Below are positions 1 to 5,866 of a stretch of DNA of 12,198 nucleotides, piece by piece. Location of the stretch: NCBI GenBank assembly GCA_045646465.1, contig JAZRKT010000057.1, positions 1 through 12,198 on the forward strand, in the 5' to 3' direction. How positions within the stretch are numbered: position 1 is the stretch's first letter; each line of letters opens with the position of its first letter. Source of the stretch: UMGS1387 sp045646465 (GTDB lineage: Bacteria > Bacillota > Clostridia > Oscillospirales > CAG-382). The notes beneath the pieces were generated by a model. That model saw only the letters and a list, made by a program, of their open reading frames with translations. It was not told the DNA's origin and searched no databases. The position numbers and the translations under genes were made by a program.

Positions 1-104
1 CTCGTGAGGTTTTTGCAGACGGTGCATTAAAGGCTGCTGCCTTTATGAAGGGCAAGGGTGCAGGAATGTACGATATGGGTTGTGTTCTCAGGGAAATGAT
101 GTAA
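1..104 (+). CDS. dapB: 4-hydroxy-tetrahydrodipicolinate reductase, C-terminal end (partial)
   Basis: This is the last 33 codons plus stop of a gene that enters from the left edge; the open frame begins at base 3. The visible protein starts REVFADGALKAAAFM and continues with KGAGMYDMGCVL. This matches the DapB C-terminus, where a S/R-REVFADGA segment precedes the last helix and a G-x-Y-x-M-x-x-VL ending. DapB reduces the dipicolinate precursor with NAD(P)H in lysine and diaminopimelate synthesis in the cytoplasm. The assignment rests on this short tail only, so it is likely rather than certain. No clear terminator follows before the Rhs-like debris begins. Confidence 0.75.
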   Translation, partial: REVFADGALKAAAFMKGKGAGMYDMGCVLREMM

Positions 105-198
105 GGGGTTTTCTTCTTCATCTTCTATAGAGTCAGGAATAACATGAAAGATAGCTGTAAGTAGCCCTCATGATGAAATTTGGTTAGTAGATACAAGT

Positions 199-546
199 TT
201 GTCAATGCAAATGTCTTTGACACTATATGATAAAAATGGAAATCTTGACAAAGCAGTTATTGGTGACAGCGTAACAACCTATGAGTATGATGGTTTTGGT
301 AAACAAAAGATTGCCGATGGAAATTTTGTTGATGACGAACCGGGAAACATATTATATGGCCACTTAGGAAAAGCAATGGGATTTGATGATGAAATTCTTA
401 AAATGGCAGGGGGTGCAGTGCAAGTATTTCAAGGTAGATCAAATTGGAAATTTGCATCTTCTTATTTTGATGATCCACGAGACCAAAAAGCAATACAGAA
501 AGGTATTGATCTTTTTAGAAGTACCCATAGTTTTATATGGTGGTGA
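199..546 (+). pseudogene. Rhs/YD-repeat fragment joined to a type 44-like polymorphic toxin tip (truncated)
   Basis: The reading frame is open from about 148 to the stop at 544-546. The only early start is TTG at 199, with no ribosome binding site, so this is probably a displaced fragment and not a complete gene. Residues 27-46 carry a YD-repeat (TYEYDGFGKQ). Residues 49-110 carry GNILYGHLGKAMGF, a hydrophobic stretch with GGAVQVFQG, then FDDPRDQKAIQKGIDLF. From memory, this GN-x-x-YG...DDP-x-D...I-x-x-G pattern is that of bacterial polymorphic toxin type 44 (Ntox44), a predicted nuclease tip of Rhs proteins. The long Rhs core that normally separates YD repeats from the tip is missing, and so probably is the N-terminal part of the toxin domain. 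The likely immunity gene starts 4 nt after the stop. The toxin family call is moderate; the Rhs origin is firmer. Confidence 0.6.
295..336 (+). repeat. 42-bp identical direct repeat, copy 1 (Rhs core block)
   Basis: These 42 bases are identical to 1308-1349, in the same orientation and 1013 bp away. In both copies they encode FGKQKIADGNFVDD in frame with a YD-repeat. Just upstream the two copies also agree in the YD codons (tat gat) but differ in the codon before the repeat. Downstream they diverge completely: this copy continues into the toxin-like tip. Confidence 0.95.
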
Positions 547-550
547 TAAA

Positions 551-958
551 ATGAAAAAAATATTTTTATTTTATGGGATTCTTGTTGTATTACTACTATG
601 TAGTATGTTGATAATATGTGGCAGATTGACAAAATGGGCTTTTGTTGAGTTGTTTTATGCGGAACCAACGGTTATACAAACTTACATTTCGCCTGATGGA
701 AAATATACTGCTTACGTGTACGAAAGTAACGGCGGGGCTACGACGGGGTGGAGTTATCATGTTTCAATATTACCAAGTGAAAAAGAACTTGGTAAAGGGA
801 ATGGTAATGTATACATAAGCGGTATTCCTCCTATTAATTTGGAGTGGTTAAATAACAGCACGCTATATGTCAATGACTATAATAGTGTAAACACCACAAA
901 ACGTAAAGAAAAGATTTACGATATCAATGTGAGATTCAATTCTTTGGAAAAAAGATAA
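551..958 (+). CDS. DUF5412-like membrane-anchored protein, candidate immunity protein
   Basis: A 135-residue protein begins at ATG 551, 4 nt after the toxin-fragment stop; a GGTGGTGA stretch overlapping that stop is the only ribosome-binding candidate. A longer frame exists upstream, but it runs across the toxin fragment in another frame and lacks this start context. Residues 4-24 form one hydrophobic segment (FLFYGILVVLLLCSMLIIC) after MKK, so the protein is probably anchored with its C-terminal domain on one face of the membrane. Residues 47-74 (SPDGKYTAYVYESNGGATTG, then WSYHVSIL) and EWLNNSTLYV at 98-107 resemble what I remember of the DUF5412 family, whose members are small N-terminally anchored proteins of unknown function. 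Position directly behind an Rhs toxin tip suggests an immunity role; that is inference. No catalytic motif is seen. Confidence 0.65.
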   Translation: MKKIFLFYGILVVLLLCSMLIICGRLTKWAFVELFYAEPTVIQTYISPDGKYTAYVYESNGGATTGWSYHVSILPSEKELGKGNGNVYISGIPPINLEWLNNSTLYVNDYNSVNTTKRKEKIYDINVRFNSLEKR

Positions 959-998
959 TATAGTTACTGAATTACAAAAAGCGGTGCTGTTTTTGTGA

Positions 999-1394
999 GT
1001 AAAAACGGCAGACCGCTGGACAGCTGTTTATGGCGACAATCTTGAGGCAAAGTACACATATGACCATACAGGTTTAAGAACTTCCAAAACAGTAAACGGA
1101 GTGTTCACTCAGCTTGTCAATGATGGTCAGAATGTAGTTGCTCAATATGTTGACGGTAGAGCATCTTGTTTCTATCGTGGAAGTAGTCTCATTGGTTACA
1201 CCAATTTCAACGGTAACGCTAATTACTATCAGTTCAATGCCCATGGTGATGTAGTATCAGTCCTTGATTGTTTTGGCAATACGGTTAAGAATTATGACTA
1301 TGATGCGTTTGGTAAACAAAAGATTGCCGATGGAAATTTTGTTGATGACAACCCAATCCGTAGTTTATATTTACTGTCTTTACTCTTTTTGTGA
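999..1394 (+). pseudogene. Second Rhs/YD-repeat fragment, truncated at the core boundary
   Basis: The frame is open from 999 (a TGA lies at 996-998) to the stop at 1392-1394; GTG at 1101 is the first usable start, without a ribosome binding site. The protein reads as Rhs repeat sequence: KYTYDHTGLRTSKTVNGV, GSSLIGYTNFNG, YYQFNAHGDVVSVLD, then KNYDYDAFGKQKIADGNFVDD. It continues DDNPIR, the residues that open the conserved Rhs core, and then loses all similarity in a short hydrophobic tail that overlaps a terminator hairpin. Another frame at 1001-1024 reads KNGRPLDS, which resembles the segment expected just upstream in Rhs proteins, so a frameshift near 1025 is likely. I read this as a broken piece of a once larger rhs gene, not a functional protein. 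Confidence 0.75.
1308..1349 (+). repeat. 42-bp identical direct repeat, copy 2 (Rhs core block)
   Basis: Identical to 295-336. This copy sits in the second Rhs fragment, after genuine upstream Rhs repeats, and leads into the start of the Rhs core (DDNPIR) before similarity is lost. Confidence 0.95.
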
Positions 1395-1411
1395 GTGAAG
1401 GCAGTTTTTTT
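1374..1411 (+). terminator. Rho-independent terminator after the Rhs remnant
   Basis: A 12-bp stem pairs 1374-1385 (CTGTCTTTACTC) with 1393-1404 (GAGTGAAGGCAG), with two G-U pairs in the RNA and a 7-nt loop. It is followed directly by seven T (1405-1411). It overlaps the last codons of the second Rhs fragment, which supports the view that the fragment has been cut and joined to unrelated sequence. Confidence 0.75.
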
Positions 1412-1662
1412 GTCGAGAAGCTCGACACCAGATGCCATAGGCAACCTTGGCTGAGATAGTATATTATCGGTGCTCGTAAAAGACGTCTTTGAGTAAAATT
1501 GAGTTAGTTTTATTATTAGCAGGAGTGTTTCGGCACTGCGGTGCCGACATTCTTTGTCCGAAGCGACAAAGTTACTCGTCGTCCGCAGACAACGAAATAT
1601 CCTGTGATACATAAACGTAATTAAAAAGTACATAGCAAATGTCGTGCTGTGCAACGTGCACA
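1411..1662. other. Gene-free spacer with a run of short hairpins and palindromes
   Basis: No convincing gene is present between the terminator and the next promoter. The stretch contains, in order: a 7-bp hairpin at 1411-1427 (TGTCGAG/CTCGACA); a perfect 12-bp palindrome at 1479-1490 (AAAGACGTCTTT); a hairpin at 1530-1547 (TCGGCAC/GTGCCGA); one at 1552-1571 (CTTTGTC/GACAAAG); one at 1577-1594 (CGTCGTC/GACAACG, one G-U pair); and a 6-bp dyad at 1648-1662 (TGTGCA/TGCACA). The minus-strand open frame through this region has low-complexity composition and no recognisable domain. Possible readings are an intergenic repeat family, the scar of a mobile element or a structured RNA; the sequence alone does not decide. 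Confidence 0.5.
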
Positions 1663-1695
1663 AAAACGCTACTAAATATATAGCATAATTGTGCA

Positions 1696-1724
1696 TTGAA
1701 AACAATAAAAATTTATTGTATAAT
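1696..1724 (+). promoter_or_regulatory. Sigma-A-type promoter of the EF-G2-like gene
   Basis: The -35 element TTGAAA (1696-1701) and the -10 element TATAAT (1719-1724) are separated by 17 bp of AT-rich sequence. Transcription would start near 1731, giving a leader of about 105 nt before the ATG at 1836. The leader has only a weak 5-bp dyad (AGTGC...GCACT) and no recognised riboswitch. A TGTGCA copy lies directly against the -35 at 1690-1695. Confidence 0.75.
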
Positions 1725-1835
1725 ATTAACAAGGACTTAGCTTTCAACCCAAGAAATTCTATTTAAAATGTATGAAAGAGTGCAGCCATTTACGCACTTC
1801 CTTAAATATAAAGCTGTGAAAGGAGCTAAAAGGTA

Positions 1836-3893
1836 ATGGGCAATTTAATTGAAACAAAAAACATCAGAAACGTATGCCTTCTCGGACACGGAGGTAACGG
1901 AAAAACCTCACTTGCAGAGGCTATACTCTATTTAGCAAAAGAAACTGACCGTCTCGGAAAAACAGATGACGGAAATACAGTTTGTGACTTTGATGCAGAG
2001 GAAGTAAAGAGAAAATTCTCATTATCAACTGCAATTGCACCTCTCACATGGAAGGGCGTTAAGATAAACCTAATTGACACCCCAGGTTATCAGGATTTTT
2101 CGGGTGAAGTTGCGCAGGGTCTGAGAGTTGCAGGTACGGCTCTTATCGTTATGGACGCAAAGAGCGGTGTTGACGTAGGCAGCGAGCTTGCATGGGAATA
2201 TGCCACTCGTGCAAGAGTGCCCAAGGCATTCTTCATCAATAAGATGGACGACGAAAACGCAAACTTCGGTAAAGCCATCGAGGCTATGCGTATCAAGTTC
2301 GGTAACTCCGTATGTCCTATCGAAGTGCCTATCATCATCGACAGACAGCTCAAGGGCTACGTTGACCTTGTAACTATGAAGGGCTTTGAATATCTCGGCG
2401 ACGGCAAGACATCTGAAATTCCCGTCCCCGAAGAAAGCGTTGACAAGATTGCTCACTTCAGAGAAAGACTTGTTGAGTCTGTTGCTTCCACAAGTGACGA
2501 AATGCTTGAAAAGTTCTTTGAAGGCGAAGAATTTACACTTGAAGAAATGCAGGAAGCTCTTAACAAGGGCATTATCACAGGTGCGATTTCTCCCGTATTC
2601 GTAGGCTCCGCTGCAAAGGTAACGGGTATTGCATCCTTCCTTGACATAGTTGCCGCTTCCTTCCCTAATCCTTTAGACAGAATGGGTGAAAGAGATGCCG
2701 AAGGAAACAGCGTTAAGCCTTCTGAAATCGGCGACGCTTCTATCTTTGTATTCAAGACTGTTGCTGACCCGTTTGTAGGTAAGATGTCGTACTTTAAGGT
2801 TATGAACGGCTCTCTTAAGAAGGACACAACTCTTACCAACCGCAGAACAGGCAAGCCTGAAAAGTTCTCGCACATCTACGTAATCCGCGGTAAGAAGCAG
2901 ATTGAAGTTGATGAGCTGTCCTGCGGCGATATCGGTATGACAGCAAAGCTTTCTGATACAAACACCAACGATACTCTCGGCGGTGCATTTGACTACGAAG
3001 CTATTACATATCCCAAGCCCTATATGAAGAAGGCTATCCTTCCTAAGGAAAAGGGCGACGAAGATAAGATTAGCCAGGGTATTGCAAGACTTCTTGAAGA
3101 AGACAGAACCCTGGTTTACGAAAACGACCCCGAAACAAAGCAGCTTACCGTTTCGGGACTTGGCGACATTCACCTTGATGTTACTGTTTCAAAGCTTAAG
3201 TCAAGATACGGAGCTTCCGTTGAGCTTAAGAATGCAAAGATTGCATACCGCGAAACCATCAAGAAGAGCGTTCAGGTTGAAGGTAAGCACAAAAAGCAGT
3301 CAGGCGGTTCAGGTCAGTACGGTCACGTTAAGATTACCTTTAGCCACGGCTTTGAAGACGGTCTGACCTTTACACAGAGCGTTGTAGGCGGAAGCGTTCC
3401 CAAGACATACTTCCCTGCAGTTGAAAAGGGACTTCTTGAAGCCATGCAGACAGGTGTTCTTGCAGGCTATCCCGTTGTTAACCTTGCGGCAGACCTCTTT
3501 GACGGTTCTTACCACGATGTTGACTCAAATGAAATTTCCTTCAAGCTTGCGGCTATCCTTGCATTCAAGGAAGGCTTGCCCAAGGCAGGTCCCGTTCTTT
3601 TAGAGCCTGTATACTCAATGCATATTTCGGTTCCCGAATCCCTCGTGGGCGACGTTATGGGCGACCTCAACAAGAGAAGAGGACGTGTTATGGGTATGAA
3701 TCCCATTGAAGACAGAAACGGCTACACACTGATTGATGCCGAGGCTCCCCTTGCAGAGCTTTCCAACTATGTAATAAGCCTTCGTGCTATGACTCAGGGC
3801 CGAGGAAACTTTGATATGGAGCTTGTAAGATACGAGGAAGTTCCTGGTCCTACAGCTCAGAAGATTATTGACGACGCCAAAAAGGACGCTTAA
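1836..3893 (+). CDS. EF-G2-type elongation factor G-like GTPase
   Basis: This 685-residue protein is a translational GTPase with all EF-G domains. In the G domain the P-loop is GHGGNGKTS (17-25), where classical EF-G has GHVDHGKT. Switch II is DTPG (81-84) and the base-specificity motif is NKMD (135-138). Residues 51-65 replace the EF-G 'ERGITI' switch segment with EEVKRKFSLS, as in the EF-G-like (EF-G2) subfamily. Domain II follows near 300-390, domain III contains GLGDIHLDV, domain IV begins around GKHKKQSGGSGQYGHV, and domain V contains MGDLNKRRGRVMGM. EF-G2 proteins bind ribosomes and GTP, but their cellular role is not settled; the main EF-G is expected elsewhere in the genome. AGGAG at 1821-1825, 10 nt before the ATG, supports the start. 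The gene is monocistronic between its own promoter and a terminator. It is not a TetM-type ribosomal protection protein, judging by the P-loop and domain IV. Confidence 0.9.
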   Translation: MGNLIETKNIRNVCLLGHGGNGKTSLAEAILYLAKETDRLGKTDDGNTVCDFDAEEVKRKFSLSTAIAPLTWKGVKINLIDTPGYQDFSGEVAQGLRVAGTALIVMDAKSGVDVGSELAWEYATRARVPKAFFINKMDDENANFGKAIEAMRIKFGNSVCPIEVPIIIDRQLKGYVDLVTMKGFEYLGDGKTSEIPVPEESVDKIAHFRERLVESVASTSDEMLEKFFEGEEFTLEEMQEALNKGIITGAISPVFVGSAAKVTGIASFLDIVAASFPNPLDRMGERDAEGNSVKPSEIGDASIFVFKTVADPFVGKMSYFKVMNGSLKKDTTLTNRRTGKPEKFSHIYVIRGKKQIEVDELSCGDIGMTAKLSDTNTNDTLGGAFDYEAITYPKPYMKKAILPKEKGDEDKISQGIARLLEEDRTLVYENDPETKQLTVSGLGDIHLDVTVSKLKSRYGASVELKNAKIAYRETIKKSVQVEGKHKKQSGGSGQYGHVKITFSHGFEDGLTFTQSVVGGSVPKTYFPAVEKGLLEAMQTGVLAGYPVVNLAADLFDGSYHDVDSNEISFKLAAILAFKEGLPKAGPVLLEPVYSMHISVPESLVGDVMGDLNKRRGRVMGMNPIEDRNGYTLIDAEAPLAELSNYVISLRAMTQGRGNFDMELVRYEEVPGPTAQKIIDDAKKDA

Positions 3894-3910
3894 AATTTAA
3901 AAACACTTTC

Positions 3911-3953
3911 AGAGGCTGCTTCAATGCGAGGCAGCTTCTTTCTTGATTTTTTT
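3911..3953 (+). terminator. Terminator after the EF-G2-like gene
   Basis: A 9-bp stem pairs 3911-3919 (AGAGGCTGC) with 3931-3939 (GCAGCTTCT), with one G-U pair and an 11-nt loop. A T-rich stretch ending in seven T (3947-3953) follows. The T run is about 7 nt from the stem, so the terminator is plausible but not ideal. Confidence 0.6.
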
Positions 3954-4005
3954 GTCACACCATAAATGCGCAAAGTTGAAAGTTTCGGTAAAAATCTTAA
4001 TACTC

Positions 4006-4028
4006 TTGACATATACAAGGGTTATAAT
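4006..4028 (+). promoter_or_regulatory. Promoter-like elements upstream of the SLOG gene cluster (imperfect)
   Basis: TTGACA (4006-4011) and TATAAT (4023-4028) both match consensus, but only 11 bp lie between them, so they cannot form one normal promoter. TTGACA may pair with a poorer -10 such as AACTAT at 4029-4034 (17-bp spacing), or TATAAT may work with a weak -35. Some promoter is needed here, because a terminator precedes and five genes follow. Confidence 0.4.
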
Positions 4029-4062
4029 AACTATGTATATATAAAATTTACGGGGTGTTAGC

Positions 4063-4668
4063 TTGGATATAAATAACCAGCCTGATTTTTTTGATGACAT
4101 AGATTTTGACAACCTGGACAGCTACATCGATTTTGACGAAAGCGCCGCCTGTGCTGAGCCATTTATTGAGTACGACAACAGACGGTATTCCTGCTCCTTT
4201 ACGGGGCATAGAAAGCTGAGTCGGCATGAGCGCTTCGTTCTTATGCCAAAGCTTAAAAGTGTCATTCTGTACCTTATAAGCTGCGGAGTGAAGGAATTTC
4301 ACGCAGGCGGTGCCGAAGGCTTTGACACGCTTGCAGCAGGAGTTGTTCACGAGATTTCAAAAACACACAGGGATATAAAGCTTATTATAGAGCTACCCTA
4401 CAAACGAAGCGGAAATGAAAAGAGCAGCAGCCGTGACAGCCATATGCGCTCATTTATCCTTGACGTAGCCGATGAAGTCAACTGTCACGGCGAAAAGCCA
4501 AAAAGCTACGAGGAAGCCGTAAAAATGCTGTACAAGCGCAACCGTGTGCTTGTTGACAAATCTCACTACTGTGTGTGCTATCTTAAAACAAAGTCGGGAG
4601 GTACGGCATACACCGTAAACTATGCCGCCATTCGCGATACAAGCATATTCAATCTTGCCGAAAACTGA
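4063..4668 (+). CDS. SLOG-family (YpsA/DUF1273-like) protein
   Basis: A 201-residue protein of the SLOG nucleotide-binding Rossmann group. SFTGHRKL (45-52) and HAGGAEGFDTLAA (80-92) are the hallmark YpsA-type motifs, and a C-terminal CVCYLKTKSGGTAYTVNYA segment matches the family's G-G-T turn. The start is TTG at 4063: an in-frame stop lies at 4042-4044, CGGGG (4051-4055) is spaced 7 nt upstream, and the next in-frame ATG falls inside the conserved domain. The first ~36 residues are unusual: a strongly acidic, aromatic stretch (DFFDDIDFDNLDSYIDFDES) that is not part of the fold. YpsA in Bacillus has been linked to cell division, but the biochemical ligand is unknown, so no reaction is assigned. 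It is the first gene of a five-gene co-directional cluster. Confidence 0.8.
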   Translation: MDINNQPDFFDDIDFDNLDSYIDFDESAACAEPFIEYDNRRYSCSFTGHRKLSRHERFVLMPKLKSVILYLISCGVKEFHAGGAEGFDTLAAGVVHEISKTHRDIKLIIELPYKRSGNEKSSSRDSHMRSFILDVADEVNCHGEKPKSYEEAVKMLYKRNRVLVDKSHYCVCYLKTKSGGTAYTVNYAAIRDTSIFNLAEN

Positions 4669-4704
4669 TTTTACCCTTGAAATACATCTAAAGGAGTACA
4701 TATT

Positions 4705-5352
4705 ATGGACAAGAACAAGTACGAAATTATCAGACTTAAAATGGAAAGATGCGCCGAAGCTCTGAGAAAAAACAACATCTATTGCGAGTGTGTTGAAAAC
4801 ACCGACGAGGCTCTTGACGTCATTTCCACCCTTATACATCCTGGCGACACCGTTGCCGTAGGCGGCTCAATGTCCCTGTTTGAAGCCGGAGTTATAGATA
4901 TGCTGAGAAACGGTACATACAACTTTCTTGACAGATACGAAAGTGGACTTACACCCTCACAGGTTTCTGATATTTATATGCAGTCCTTCGGTGCAGATGC
5001 TTACTTTATGAGCTCCAACGCCATCACCGAAAAGGGTGAGCTTTACAATGTTGACGGCAACGGCAACAGAATTGCAGCTCTTATTTACGGCCCTAAAAGC
5101 GTAATTGTGGTAGCAGGCTACAACAAAATTGTAAAGGACGTTGACGAGGCTAAAAAGAGAGTGTGCGAGATTGCAGCTCCATCAAATGCTGTAAGATTAA
5201 AGCTGGATTCTCCCTGCACACAGACAGGAAGATGCGTAAACTGTATGAGTGACAGTCGCATTTGTGCAACTGCCGTTATAACAGGTCACCAGATGCCTCG
5301 CTTCAAGGACAGAATCAAGGTTATTCTTGTTGGAGAGGAATTGGGTTATTAA
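4705..5352 (+). CDS. LUD-domain protein (LutC/YkgG-like)
   Basis: A 215-residue protein of the LUD family (formerly DUF162). Seen in sequence: the helical N-terminus with EALRKNNIYCECV; DTVAVGGSMSLFEAGVIDML (48-67), the conserved G-G-S region; SSNAITEKGELYNVDGNGNR (103-122); and GPKSVIVVAGYNKIV (129-143). A C-terminal cluster has four cysteines, C171, C177, C180 and C187 (CTQTGRCVNCMSDSRIC), which could bind a metal. LutC-type proteins take part in lactate oxidation together with LutA and LutB, but neither partner is nearby, so a lactate role is not supported here. AAGGAG at 4691-4696, 8 nt before ATG, fixes the start. It is separated by 36 nt from the SLOG gene and by 3 nt from trmL. Confidence 0.85.
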   Translation: MDKNKYEIIRLKMERCAEALRKNNIYCECVENTDEALDVISTLIHPGDTVAVGGSMSLFEAGVIDMLRNGTYNFLDRYESGLTPSQVSDIYMQSFGADAYFMSSNAITEKGELYNVDGNGNRIAALIYGPKSVIVVAGYNKIVKDVDEAKKRVCEIAAPSNAVRLKLDSPCTQTGRCVNCMSDSRICATAVITGHQMPRFKDRIKVILVGEELGY

Positions 5353-5355
5353 AAA

Positions 5356-5856
5356 ATGGCAAAGCTTAATGTTGTACTTTTAGAGCCTGAAATCCCCCAG
5401 AATACGGGTAACATATCAAGAACCTGTGCTGCAACCGGAATTTCACTCCATATGATAGAGCCCTTCGGTTTTGAAATCACCGATGCAAAATTAAAAAGAG
5501 CAGGGCTTGATTACTGGCAGTATCTTGATGTGCATTACTATAAGAACATAGAAGAATTCTATGAGAAAAATCCCAACGGACACTTTTACTATTTTTCCAC
5601 CAAGGCACCTAAATGCTTCACTCAGGTTTGTTACCCCGAAAACAGCTATCTTATTTTCGGCAAGGAATCGGCGGGAATTCCCGAGGAAATACTAAAAAAC
5701 AATCTTGACAAATGCGTAAGAATACCTATGCTTGAGCATATAAGAAGTCTCAATCTGTCAAATTCCGTTGCCATTGCCGTATATGAGGCTTTGAGGCAAA
5801 GTAATTTTGACGGGCTTGAGGATGAAGGCTTTCTTAAGCTTTTCTGCAACGAATAA
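5356..5856 (+). CDS. trmL: tRNA (cytidine/uridine(34)-2'-O)-methyltransferase TrmL
   Basis: A 166-residue SPOUT-class methyltransferase of the usual TrmL/CspR/YibK length. The family methylates the 2'-O of the wobble nucleotide 34 in certain leucine tRNAs, using S-adenosylmethionine. The hallmark segments are present: EPEIPQNTGNISRTC (10-24), FGKESAGIPEEI (101-112) and RSLNLSNSVAIAVYEALRQ (130-148), the last two forming the SPOUT knot that binds SAM. The ATG lies 3 nt after the LUD stop; a purine-rich GGAGAGGAA at the end of the LUD gene is the likely ribosome binding site, implying translational coupling. Confidence in the family is high; the exact tRNA target is inferred. Confidence 0.93.
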   Translation: MAKLNVVLLEPEIPQNTGNISRTCAATGISLHMIEPFGFEITDAKLKRAGLDYWQYLDVHYYKNIEEFYEKNPNGHFYYFSTKAPKCFTQVCYPENSYLIFGKESAGIPEEILKNNLDKCVRIPMLEHIRSLNLSNSVAIAVYEALRQSNFDGLEDEGFLKLFCNE

Positions 5857-5866
5857 AGGAGAAAAA

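Noticed and set aside
383..550. Upstream extension of the DUF5412-like gene to an ATG at 383
   Set aside because: It would overlap the toxin fragment in another frame, has no ribosome binding site, and would bury the N-terminal membrane segment typical of the family.
974..1016. Hairpin-like sequence after the DUF5412-like gene, considered as a terminator
   Set aside because: The possible stems are AT-rich or interrupted by bulges and no T run follows in a suitable place; it overlaps probable Rhs coding sequence.
1298..1747. 149-codon open frame on the minus strand over the hairpin-rich spacer
   Set aside because: It runs antisense through the Rhs fragment and terminator, has no ribosome binding site or domain, and its composition is unlike a protein; the stretch is better described by its hairpins.
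2070..3706. Several long open frames opposite or out of frame within the EF-G2-like gene
   Set aside because: They are shadows of a clearly conserved gene with biased codon use and have no recognisable motifs.
5807..5866. Earlier start for the site-2 protease
   Set aside because: It lies inside trmL without a ribosome binding site, whereas AAGGAG precedes the ATG at 5867.
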